From contig QNYK01000087.1 of the NCBI GenBank assembly GCA_003973385.1, forward strand, positions 1 through 45,240: 45,240 nt of DNA, written 5' to 3'. How positions within the stretch are numbered: position 1 is the stretch's first letter; each line of letters opens with the position of its first letter. The position numbers and the translations under genes were made by a program. Under the pieces are notes generated by a model. That model ran no database searches and was not told the origin of the DNA. It worked only from the letters and a program-made list of their open reading frames with translations. Origin of the DNA: Bacillota bacterium. GTDB lineage: Bacteria; Planctomycetota; UBA8108; UBA1146. Of this stretch, positions 7,683 through 16,500 are shown piece by piece.

Positions 7683-9182
7683 TCACCCCATCGGAGAGCG
7701 ATCGGAGGGTGTAATTCGCCCCAGCAGGACATCGGCGATCGCCTGCTGATGGACCGGTCTGTAGCCATGGGCAGTGATCACCGAGATCCCCGCTCCAGCG
7801 GGAATCGCCACCAGATCTCGCGGATCTTCCAGCAACACGATGATCAGTCGATCCTGCTGGGCCGCCACCGCTTCGACCAGCCCTCGAGCCGATGAACTGT
7901 GGCGAAATCCCTTCAGCACCAGGATCGTCTCCCCCACCCCTCGTGCTCTGGTGAGTACCCGCTCGATCTGTTGTCGGCTCGGTTCCGAATCGATCGAGAG
8001 GGTCTCCACAGCATCGGCCAACTCTTCTACCAGGAGATTCAACTCCAACCCTTGAAGAGGATCCTCAACCGGGCTGGTGGTGTGCAACTGAGGCAACACC
8101 AGTAACCCCTTTGTGGATCCTGATAGTGTCGCCGCTGGCCCCGCCAGCAGAGTCGTTCCGCAGCGGGCGATCTCCAGTGCCACCGACTCACCGTGGAGAG
8201 TGGCCATCGGATCTCCCACTGGAATCCTCGACAGCGAGTCGAGTCGAGAGAGACTCTGTTGATGTTGCGCCTGACTGCCCTGGTCCGCATCGATGAGGCG
8301 TTCGAGTACCCGCAGAGCTTCCAGCTGCCGAGCCGGAGTGTGGCTGACCAGTAGAGCATCGTGGCCCGCATCCGCCGCCCCTCGGATCACTTTCTCGAAT
8401 TCAAATCCAGCGACACCACCCATCTCCAGGCAATCGGTGATGACCACCCCCCGATAACCAAGATCCTCTCGCAGGTAACTCACCGCAGCAGCGGATGTCG
8501 TGACCGGATGGATCGGGTCGAGACGTTCTGCGACCACGTGAGTCGTCATCACCATCGAAGCTCCGGCAGCGCTCGCTCCCGCGAAGGGAAGCAGGTGAGT
8601 CTCGCTGACCTGACTCTCCAGCCGTGGCAGACCATGATGAGGATCCACCTTCACCGACCCGATCCCTGGATAGTGTTTCCAGCAATCGTGTACCCCTTGC
8701 TGCCTGTGACCCCTACCGATCTCGGTCGCCAGTGCCAGCGCCAGTGCAGCGTCCGATCCAAAGGAGCGAGATCCGATTCCACGAGCTTCACTGCGCTGGA
8801 TCAGATCGACACAGGGCGAGAGGTTCACATCGATGCCGATCTGGTGCAGTTCCTGGCCAGAGATCTGGCCCTGTAGCCTTGCCAGTTCGAGAGCCCGGCT
8901 CCGATCCCTGCAGGCCGCCGCTCCCAGGGACAGGTTGCCGGGAAAGATCGTGATTCCCTCGGGGATCCGCACCACTCTGCCACCTTCCTGATCGATGCAG
9001 ATGCGCAGATGGGATCCCAGCAACTCTCTCAGTTCAGTCACCAGGTCGGTCAACCGGGCATGAGAAGTGATGTTTCTTCCGAACAGGATCACGCCGCCCG
9101 GATCGATCTGCTGGAGGTGGCGGGAGGTCTCCGGTGAGATTTCAGGGTCGGGAATGCCGATCCATAATCGCCTGCCGATCAT
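7683..9182 (-). CDS. nagZ: Glycoside hydrolase family 3 beta-N-acetylhexosaminidase
   Basis: NagZ-type enzymes release N-acetylglucosamine from muropeptides or other GlcNAc conjugates. The 499-residue protein has a family 3 barrel with DQEGGRVVRI near residues 103-112 and KHYPGIG followed by VDPHHGLPRL, where the Asp and His match the NagZ general acid/base dyad. A probable nucleophile Asp lies in VVITDCLEMGG. A further 150 or so C-terminal residues look like a family 3 C-terminal domain, so this is the long form rather than the 340-residue enteric form. No signal peptide is evident, suggesting a cytoplasmic recycling role. The ATG overlaps the TGA of the upstream symporter gene by four bases, which points to uptake and hydrolysis of the same amino-sugar compound. 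Confidence 0.87.
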   Translation of the reverse strand: MIGRRLWIGIPDPEISPETSRHLQQIDPGGVILFGRNITSHARLTDLVTELRELLGSHLRICIDQEGGRVVRIPEGITIFPGNLSLGAAACRDRSRALELARLQGQISGQELHQIGIDVNLSPCVDLIQRSEARGIGSRSFGSDAALALALATEIGRGHRQQGVHDCWKHYPGIGSVKVDPHHGLPRLESQVSETHLLPFAGASAAGASMVMTTHVVAERLDPIHPVTTSAAAVSYLREDLGYRGVVITDCLEMGGVAGFEFEKVIRGAADAGHDALLVSHTPARQLEALRVLERLIDADQGSQAQHQQSLSRLDSLSRIPVGDPMATLHGESVALEIARCGTTLLAGPAATLSGSTKGLLVLPQLHTTSPVEDPLQGLELNLLVEELADAVETLSIDSEPSRQQIERVLTRARGVGETILVLKGFRHSSSARGLVEAVAAQQDRLIIVLLEDPRDLVAIPAGAGISVITAHGYRPVHQQAIADVLLGRITPSDRSPMG

Positions 9183-10669
9183 CGCTTCTCCCTCGGCTCG
9201 ATGGCGCAGATCCCGGCAGTCAATGGCGCGCTAAGGACGATCCACCAGGGCCAAGCAATCCACACATCTTCGATCCCCAGTAACGGTTTCTGAAAAAACA
9301 GTGCCAGTCCAACTACGGTTCCCACGATCAGACCCGCCACTGCACTGCGCCCACTGCCGCGTCGTGGAAGAAACGCGGCACACAGAAACACACCGAGCAG
9401 CGCACCGTAGATGATGGTCATCGAGGAGAGTGCCAGTGTGACCAGGTCCTCCGTGGCAGACCAGCCCCGTTGTTGAAACCAGGAAAACCCCATCGCCGTC
9501 AGCGCCAGCAATGCAGTGATGATCACTGCGATGATTCGAATCGACCGCGGCTGATTTTTGGTCTGCTTCTGCAGCACATCGACACTCCAGGTCGCGGAGA
9601 TGGCACAGATGGCAGAATCGAGACTCGACATCGCAGCCGCCAGTAGCCCCGCGAGAAAGAGTCCCAGCAAACCTGACGGCAAGTGGTCCCGGGCAAAGAG
9701 CGGCACCACATCCTGGGAATCGATGAGGGTGTCTGGTGGGGTGAAGGCACTGGAGCACGCCAGCGCCGTTCCCAGCAGCAGGAACAGCACCGTCAGTGGA
9801 ATGTTGAGGATCCCTGAGAACACCAGAGCACGTCCTGCAGAACGTCCATCCTTGCAGGTCAGCAGCCGCTGAACCATGTCGTGGTCGGTCCCATGAGTCG
9901 CCATCGTGAGAAAGAAACCTCCGATCAGCGCCACCGGCAGCGACTTGCCGTCGGACCACCAGCCAAGGAAACCACTCCCCCCCTGGTGGGCCACCTCGGA
10001 GGGCCAGAAGATGATCCGCGTGGAATCGGTCTGACTCATCCAGTCGAGAAAGGTCTCCACTCCTCCGGGAATCGACGCCACTGCCACCGACAGCAGCGCC
10101 AGCGCAGAGACGATGAACACCCCACCCTGGATCACATCGGTCGCAATCACCGAGCGGATCCCACCGATTCCCGCGTAGGTTCCCGCGATCGATGCGCAGA
10201 TCAGAACAGAGAACTCCATCGAGAGCTGGGTCAGCGCAGAGAATGCGATGGCTGCGAGATAGAGCCGAACGCCACTGGCGAGAATCCGCCCGACCACGAA
10301 CGCCAGAGCGGTGCCCCTCCAGGCCACCGGGCCGAAGCTGTGTTCGATCAACCCGTATACCGTCTTGACGCCGAGTCGATGGTAGAGCGGAACCAGGGTT
10401 CGTGAGAGAAGAACCTTGGCGATCAGCGCCCCGAAGGCGAACTGCAGGTAGTACCAACTCATCTGATCGAAAGAATTCTGCGGAACGCCGATGAAGGTGG
10501 CCGCCGAGAGCTCGGTAGCGATCAGAGAAAGCATCACCGCAGTCGGGCCGAGACCACGGCCCGCCAGCAGCAGATCATCGGCGCTGTCGTTACGACGAGA
10601 CACACGAAGTCCGATGATCAATACCAGAGCCAGGTAGCCGCCGATGACGAGCCAATCGAGCGAGGACAT
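9179..10669 (-). CDS. Sodium:solute symporter (SSS family)
   Basis: This is a polytopic inner-membrane Na+-coupled transporter with roughly 13 hydrophobic segments. Family signs are ELSAATFIGVPQNSF in the second membrane segment, GIGGIRSVIATDVIQG and GTDHDMVQRLLT, the last close to the usual GT(D/N)xDMVQR signature. The open frame reaches 10801, but the first 44 residues are not hydrophobic and look non-coding. I chose the ATG at 10669, giving MSSLDWLVIGGYLALVL with the first membrane segment at once, although its ribosome binding site is weak. It overlaps nagZ by four bases, so the substrate is probably an N-acetylated amino sugar or anhydro-muropeptide sugar (inference). Part of this gene and its upstream region are duplicated as a relic at 11300-11435. 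Confidence 0.86.
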   Translation of the reverse strand: MSSLDWLVIGGYLALVLIIGLRVSRRNDSADDLLLAGRGLGPTAVMLSLIATELSAATFIGVPQNSFDQMSWYYLQFAFGALIAKVLLSRTLVPLYHRLGVKTVYGLIEHSFGPVAWRGTALAFVVGRILASGVRLYLAAIAFSALTQLSMEFSVLICASIAGTYAGIGGIRSVIATDVIQGGVFIVSALALLSVAVASIPGGVETFLDWMSQTDSTRIIFWPSEVAHQGGSGFLGWWSDGKSLPVALIGGFFLTMATHGTDHDMVQRLLTCKDGRSAGRALVFSGILNIPLTVLFLLLGTALACSSAFTPPDTLIDSQDVVPLFARDHLPSGLLGLFLAGLLAAAMSSLDSAICAISATWSVDVLQKQTKNQPRSIRIIAVIITALLALTAMGFSWFQQRGWSATEDLVTLALSSMTIIYGALLGVFLCAAFLPRRGSGRSAVAGLIVGTVVGLALFFQKPLLGIEDVWIAWPWWIVLSAPLTAGICAIEPREKR

Positions 10670-10996
10670 GGCAGGAGGATAAGGCCTACTCCCTTCCTCG
10701 ACAGCCCCGGATCGGCTGGAATTCTGACTCCCAGACGGAGCCATCAGGGAATGTTGGATTCCACATGGCCACAGCGAAACCCGAGGGCGCCATGCAGACA
10801 ATTTCTTATATCACGGACCAGCAGACTTCATCGAGGGTCAGGGCTGTTTCCTCACGCAACCGGCATCGACACGGGTGCGGCCACGGTGGATCACTGAAAA
10901 CTCTGGAAATGAGTAGATACAGGTGCCTATCGCTAGCAGTGTGGATTTCTGTGTCTAACTGTTCAGTGCGAGAGCCCGAAGACTGGGAGATGAAGA
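10670..10996. other. 327-base spacer upstream of the symporter gene; ancestral divergent promoter copy
   Basis: Bases 10670-10748 are the upstream part of a segment repeated at about 11356-11435. The rest (10749-10996) has no gene I can support; an 82-codon plus-strand frame (10765-11013) is basic, low in complexity and overlaps the next start. It probably contains promoters for the symporter-nagZ unit (minus) and for the small membrane protein (plus), but I see no clear hexamers. Confidence 0.4.
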
Positions 10997-11290
10997 GTGG
11001 AAGCAAAAAATAGAACCTGGGTACCCCTTGTGCTGTTACTCCTTGCTTTAGGATTTACTACTTTTTCTGGACGCCAATTCAATCAACGCATGAACGAGGA
11101 TATCGATACGGTAAGCGAGAATTTCCTGGAGATAGGAGCCGACCCCCAGCTGGCGAGCGCAATACTAAGCGGTTTGCGCAGTGTTAAGAGTAATGTTCTT
11201 GCCTACGTTGGATCGGTTGAATTTACGTTGATCTTTGTGCTCATTGTACCCCTGTTTTTGATGGTGCGGGGAGCAAAGGTGAAGGAGTAA
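10997..11290 (+). CDS. Small membrane protein with two transmembrane segments, unknown function
   Basis: The 97-residue protein starts at GTG, with GGGAGATGAAGA just upstream as a possible ribosome binding site. A hydrophobic stretch near residues 8-23 (WVPLVLLLLALGFTTF) and another near 75-90 (TLIFVLIVPLFLMV) enclose a polar loop of about 50 residues rich in acidic and amide side chains. I do not recognise the family. The DNA is visibly more AT-rich than its neighbours and uses AT-ending codons (TTA, ATT, TTT) that are rare around it. It sits directly against the symporter relic, so it may have arrived by insertion. A non-coding explanation is possible but less likely, because the hydrophobic pattern is coherent. 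Confidence 0.55.
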   Translation: MEAKNRTWVPLVLLLLALGFTTFSGRQFNQRMNEDIDTVSENFLEIGADPQLASAILSGLRSVKSNVLAYVGSVEFTLIFVLIVPLFLMVRGAKVKE

Positions 11291-11299
11291 CCTGTCGGC

Positions 11300-11435
11300 T
11301 CACCAGAGCGATGCCCCTCCAGGCGACCGGGCCCATCGAGCGAGGAGGTGGCAGGAGGATATCTCCAACTACCTTTCCTCTATAGCCCAGGATCGGCTGG
11401 AATTCTGACTCCCAGCCGGGACAATCGGGGAATGT
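11300..11435 (-). pseudogene. Relic of a second sodium:solute symporter gene and its upstream region
   Basis: Bases 11331-11435 match 10645-10748 (symporter start region and upstream) at roughly 80 percent with a one-base indel. Bases 11300-11331 match a region about 310 bases further into the symporter gene, near 10303-10336. On the minus strand the latter still encodes GPVAWRGIALV, against GPVAWRGTALA in the intact gene. This looks like a duplicated symporter gene that suffered an internal deletion and lost its 3' part. The repeated upstream part now forms the 5' region and start codon of the helical-repeat gene at 11432. Confidence 0.7.
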
Positions 11436-12193
11436 CTGAACCAATAATACGACAACGAGACCCTCGCCTTGACCCGCTCTTCGATGACGACAGCCACACC
11501 GTGATGGAGGCGTGCCTCGATCTGGTGAAAGTCGTCTTTGACGACCCGGACCTGGAGCAGGAGTTGATCGAACTTCTTGAAACCACCCTCGACGAGGGTG
11601 AGGGTTACTCCTCTGGAGTGATCTGCTCGGTTCTCCTTCTCGGTGAGGTTCGCAGCACCGTTGCCACCCCGGTGATTCTACGTTGCCTCCAGCAGGATGA
11701 TGAAGTCTTGCAGAGAGCATCCATCCGGACGATGCGACGAATCGGCTCTCCTGCTTTCGATGCCGTCATCGAACTTCTCGACGATATCGAACTCGACGGT
11801 GAACTCGCAGCGCTCGCCATCGAGTGCCTCGAAGGAGTCTCACTGCATGACCTACCGCAGAGCAGGGAGGCGATCGAGGAGTGCCTGAGGGCTGATCTGA
11901 TGCGACCTCAGATGCCGGTACAGAGAACAGAAGCCACCGCTCTGGCTCTGGCTCATCTGGGAGTTGTCGAGGCGATCGAGATCATCGAACGAGTTCTGGA
12001 TCGAGATTTCCCGGACGGGAACGCATTCATCACCGACGCACTGGACCTGCTCAGGGACCATCCTCAGGGGCTATCTGGATTTGCAGAGGATCCCATTGAA
12101 AATGTACTGCGCTGGCTCAGCGCTGAGATTCTTCCAGGTGCAGAACTTGAACAGGCCATCCTGCTGGATCCGGAAGAGGACTCCGCCTGCTGA
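11432..12193 (+). CDS. HEAT-like helical repeat protein, unknown role
   Basis: From the ATG at 11432 the protein is 253 residues, acidic and entirely helical in appearance. Repeating units such as VATPVILRCLQQDDEVLQRA, SPAFDAVIELLDDIELDGEL and GVVEAIEIIERVLDRD resemble HEAT-type alpha-alpha hairpins, which serve as protein-binding scaffolds. There is no signal peptide or membrane segment, so it is probably cytoplasmic. The open frame extends to 11348, but the first 28 codons lie in the duplicated symporter upstream segment and look non-coding. The ribosome binding site is weak (CGGGGA). It ends 33 bases from the convergent GAPDH-like gene. The partner is unknown. Confidence 0.72.
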   Translation: MSEPIIRQRDPRLDPLFDDDSHTVMEACLDLVKVVFDDPDLEQELIELLETTLDEGEGYSSGVICSVLLLGEVRSTVATPVILRCLQQDDEVLQRASIRTMRRIGSPAFDAVIELLDDIELDGELAALAIECLEGVSLHDLPQSREAIEECLRADLMRPQMPVQRTEATALALAHLGVVEAIEIIERVLDRDFPDGNAFITDALDLLRDHPQGLSGFAEDPIENVLRWLSAEILPGAELEQAILLDPEEDSAC

Positions 12194-12226
12194 TCTGCGT
12201 GATCACCGAAGACCACGGTCATGTGG

Positions 12227-13297
12227 CTATACTTCCTCGAAAAACCACGGCTTGAGTGCCTGCAATCTATCTTCGTATCCATCTGGATCCAGTAGCCAGC
12301 AGGAACTCGCCACCGATGACAGCAGACTGTTGCCGTCCTGCGGCGTGAAACAAAATCCCGTGATCGAGGTACCGTTAACCACGGACAGTGTCTCGTGAGG
12401 GATCACGGTCTGATTGAGGATCCTGCCGAAGAAGCCATGATCTCTGCCGAAGCTGAACACCTGGTTCGCTGATTTCTTGTAGGTCAGAGCCAGGCGGTCA
12501 TTGACCCGGACCCGCTCCAGTATTTGCTTGGTGGATGTGGGCTCCTCCACTTCGATCCGGAACCTGAGGATATGCATGTACTGAGAATTCAACTTCACTG
12601 CACTGGAGAACAGGCGCGGGTAATCCAGATTCTGGGTCTGGAACAGGTGATAAGCATCTCTCGCGTGATGGGTGCCGAATCGCTCGTCCTTGTGCTTACA
12701 AACCTGAGGAGAGGGGGAAAATCCAGCATCCTGGCTCACATCATTTGCCCGTCTCATGCAAACGAAGTCGGCAGAAACCAGGTTGTCAGGCATCTCTCCA
12801 TTCCCGAGTGCCATCGTCTTGATGATGGCCGCCAGATTGTGCGTGTTACAGGAGACCACATGAAGATATCGATCCAACCCAGGAACCAGAGCATCGTCAT
12901 TGATACCGCGCGCATACATCTTTCCGAAACCGAATTCTGATCCCTGCGCAATAAAGCCCTTCACGTCGTTGGCACTGCTAAAATATTCTTCCTTGTTCGC
13001 AAGGCCCGAACCGGATGGCGTACAGTCGATCACAACCGAAGAACGCTCGATCGCATCTCTGGTAGTGAACGAAGGGCGCATTCCAAGTTTCTCGAATCCA
13101 GGCATCGTTTCCTCGGCAGTTGAAAGTAATGCTCCTCTTTCGAGCAGCGTCCGAACCTTGGAGCGGTCGGTATAGAGGGGTGTGCGCTTGTTGAAGGTCA
13201 CCTCGTCGATGCCGAGTTGATCCTTGAGGTGACAGAGCAGTCCGATCAGCGGCTCGCCGATGGTCCCGGTTCCGATGACATGAACAATTCTTGACAT
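12227..13297 (-). CDS. Archaeal-type (type II) glyceraldehyde-3-phosphate dehydrogenase-family protein
   Basis: From the ATG at 13297 (GGGGGAT upstream), the 356-residue protein starts with a Rossmann pattern, VIGTGTIGEPLIGLL. DCTPSGSGLANK near 91-102, FIAQGSEFG near 115-123 and VVSCNTHNLA near 147-156 follow. Cys150 sits where archaeal GAPDH has its catalytic Cys in SCNTT. CMRRANDVSQ and GTHHARDAY match the archaeal RRAxDP and SHHGPD segments. It therefore resembles the archaeal NAD(P)-dependent GAPDH rather than the usual bacterial GapA. The SCNTH variant and divergent flanks mean the substrate could differ, for example another aldehyde or semialdehyde. It is a single gene convergent with the helical-repeat gene. 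Longer starts up to 13534 run through the upstream terminator and are rejected. Confidence 0.65.
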   Translation of the reverse strand: MSRIVHVIGTGTIGEPLIGLLCHLKDQLGIDEVTFNKRTPLYTDRSKVRTLLERGALLSTAEETMPGFEKLGMRPSFTTRDAIERSSVVIDCTPSGSGLANKEEYFSSANDVKGFIAQGSEFGFGKMYARGINDDALVPGLDRYLHVVSCNTHNLAAIIKTMALGNGEMPDNLVSADFVCMRRANDVSQDAGFSPSPQVCKHKDERFGTHHARDAYHLFQTQNLDYPRLFSSAVKLNSQYMHILRFRIEVEEPTSTKQILERVRVNDRLALTYKKSANQVFSFGRDHGFFGRILNQTVIPHETLSVVNGTSITGFCFTPQDGNSLLSSVASSCWLLDPDGYEDRLQALKPWFFEEV

Positions 13298-13449
13298 GAC
13301 AGATCCCCCACGATATCTGGTCTCCCATCTCAACCACTGGGCCAACATGGCACCGGGGAAGATAACAGGCTTACCGCTTCCGAGATTAGGGGATAATCGA
13401 TGCCTGTGCGACCGATCCCTGTCGTAATTGAGCCGCCAGTCGTCCCGAG

Positions 13450-13479
13450 AAAAAACCCTCCCGGTGTGTCCCGGGAGGG
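13450..13479 (-). terminator. Intrinsic terminator of the glycine-rich lipoprotein gene
   Basis: Reading the minus strand, CCCTCCCGG pairs with CCGGGAGGG (arms 13471-13479 and 13456-13464, six-base loop) and is followed by six T residues (13455-13450). It lies about 30 bases past the stop codon at 13512. Confidence 0.9.
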
Positions 13480-13511
13480 CCAAAATTCGATCAGAACTGC
13501 CTGATACGACA

Positions 13512-16500
13512 TCAAGGTGTCGGTGGTGCCTCATCGAATCCGATGGATACCGAGTCCACTTGCGGGGTGAATCCGATGTTCCCGGGATCCAGGTAAAGAA
13601 AGAACCTCACCACGATCGACTGGGGATTCAGGAGTTCTCCCGGATCCGCCACGATTCCCAGCAGCGGACCTATCTGCCCCGACGCGACATCGCTGACCCC
13701 ATAGCCCTCATAGAGGATCTGAATGTTGGCAGGGCTGCCAGACAGAAGAGTCGTGGTGGCAGTTTGCACCACCAGATTCGTGTAGGAACTTCCATCGTCA
13801 CTGACCAGGTTGTATGGCGTGGAAGCTGCCGAACTCAGTGAACTTCCGAACAACGAGAAAGTACCTATGCTCGGAGCAGGGACCACATCGATTCCGGTGT
13901 CCGAGAAGCCGAGAGGAGTTTCCACTCTCACCCAGCCTTCGGCACCACTGCCTCCAGTGTTGGAACCATCCGTCGGGTAAGGGCTCCCTGGAATCGGCTG
14001 ATTGGCAAACCCGCCGCTCGCATCGAGTTGCGCACCAGCAGCAACATTGACGACACTTCTCCCTCGCACCCGGATCGCACCTCCAGCACCGGCACCACCA
14101 GCCGCAGCTCCGATGGGAGCGCGGTAAGCACTGCCTCCCACCGCGAAGATGCCGGCTGTGGAATTGATGTTCATCGGCCCGTTGGCAGTGATCTCGATGT
14201 ACCCACCACCACCTCCTCCTCCGGTACCCGGAATCGAGGTCGATGTGTCAGTATCGAAGAGCGCACCGCCGCCGCCTCCACCGAGGCCGCCGACATGCAA
14301 GGGAAGGCTAGCTCCGGGGGTGGTTGGATCAGGAACGATGAAGGATGCCGCGCCGTAGGCGCTGCCTCCTTGACCCGCAGCCGGGAATTCCGGATCGGTG
14401 CAGGCTCCTGCTCCACTTCCATCGCTTCCCTCGTCGGCGTGGCCGCCGCCGCCGCCGCCTCCAACGGTACAACTGATGGGGCCTTCAGCGGCCTCTCCTC
14501 CCGTCGCTGCAGCAATCATGTCGGGAGGGATGGTCCCGCCCGGGTCGCCACTGGGTGGTACTCCCGTATAAATCAATTCAGGCGGCACACCGGCGGGGAT
14601 ACTGCCGTCCTCGCCATCGTCAAGAGCGCCCAGTTGAGCCAGACCCCCGCCACCTCCGGCACCTCCTCCGGCACCTGCGTCACCTCCGGCGGCTGGCACT
14701 GGATTGACTGGATCGGAAAGATCAGGGATTCCACCCGAAAGGCCACTGACATCGATGACTCCAGAAATCTCGGCACCACCCGAGGAGCGAAGAAACAACG
14801 AGTTGCTTCCCACCCCGATCAACAGCGCCAGTTCGTCGATCTGGATCGATCCGAACTCGAACACTCCATCCACACCGTTGTCGTAGATCAGACTTCCGCT
14901 GCTGTTGGTGATGGTTCCGGCATCCGTGTCCGCGAGATATGGACTGTCTCCTGCGGTCAGCAGCATCGCAATGATTCCGTTTCCTACCTCGATGGTTCCG
15001 GATGAGACCCCGTACGATGTTCCCATACCGACCCCGACCGGAGGCAGCAGTGCAGATTCATCCAGGGTGCCAGGAAACACCATCGATCCATTGGCTTCAA
15101 AGCGGACCAATCCGTCCCCACCGGTGCCACCCTTCTGGATCTGCGATCCATTGGGAGATTCGAGCTGGACTCCACCGAAACCTCCCAACGCCAGGATGGT
15201 GGCCGTGGCTCCCACTTCCAGGTTGCCGCTGGCTCGAACGACGATGCTTCCACCGCCGCCCCCACCTCCGGCACCTGCCGTGGTCCCCTGAACACCGCGC
15301 TGGCCATTTCCACCATTGAGCAGAATCGTGCCGGTGATACGAACCGAACCATCGGCGACGATGCCGAGGGCACCACCGCCACCACCGCCACCACCCCCGT
15401 TATTGACGACAGGAGAGGCGGTCGTGGTCGGGCGCCGCGTACCGGCACCACCACCTCCACCGCCGCCACCGCCGTTGAGCTGGATGCCCAGCGAATCTGT
15501 GGTCGGGAAGCCACCCGATCCGTTCCCGGCCCGGTTCGAGAGGTTGAAGGAGAAGGTGTTGATCCCGTCACCACCTCTGACCCCACCGCCACCGCCGCCG
15601 GCATTGCCAGCTCGGGTCGTGTAGATCGCAGCAGGGATGACCAGATCCAGTGAACCACCGCCACCGCCACCGAACTCACCCGGTGTCGATGGCGTGACGG
15701 AATCGATGGTCTGGGTTGTGGCATTGACTTCCATCGTGGCACCAGTTCCTCCGGCGCCTCCGCCGGGTCCGGCGGAACCTCCATCCCCGCCCATGGCAGA
15801 TACTCCCTCGAATCCATCTGCTCCTGACAGATCGAGAGTACCCGCCAGCAGGCACACATTCTCCTCTGGATCTCCAGTACCGAAGCAGCGCAGGATGATC
15901 GGGAGATCGTCGGGTCCCGAAAGTTCCACGATCGCACCGGCCTCCAGGGTAAATTTCTGCATATGGAACTCACCCGGGACCGGACTCGCTGCAAGGATCT
16001 CGATGGGTGGATCCTCGGTCACATCGAAGATCGAGCCATTGAGGGAATTCATGTCGTAGGTGCGATCGGCCTGGAGGATCACATCGCAGAAGGGAGGCGT
16101 GTTGGGGGGGTTGGGGGGGGTCGGAGTTGGATCGACACAGGGGGATCCTACCGAGAGTGCCGAACTCACCTCGGGCGCTACGGCATTGAACTCGAGCAGC
16201 CCACCGCCCCACACCGCACCCCCTGCGGTAGGATCGTAATTGGTGAGAGATTCAAAATCCTCGTCAATGGAACCCGCTGCATTTCCGCCGAGGGTGTTGT
16301 TGACGACCATCGGGCCAGAGGTCCAGACTCCCGGCTCGCTTTGGGCCGCAGTCGCAGGCACCGGATCTCCCAGTTGCAGTCGAATTTTCGTGACGGTCAT
16401 GCCATCCGGAAGATCTGCGGAACTATCCCACTGGTAGGTCATCTTCTGACCAGGAGCCACGGCGAAGGGGGCTGCTCCGACAAACCCGAACCCCGTTGGC

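Noticed and set aside
10765..11013. 82-codon plus-strand frame overlapping the small membrane protein start
   Set aside because: No hydrophobic or domain pattern, odd composition, and overlap with a better-supported start.
14028..15005. 325-codon plus-strand frame inside the glycine-rich lipoprotein gene
   Set aside because: Gly-rich coding DNA on the minus strand leaves long open frames on the other strand; composition is low-complexity Ser/Thr/Arg and no start signal is seen.
14990..15700. Repeated GGT/CCA-rich triplets looking like a DNA repeat array
   Set aside because: They are glycine codons of the repeating protein modules, not an independent repeat or CRISPR array; unit length and spacing vary.
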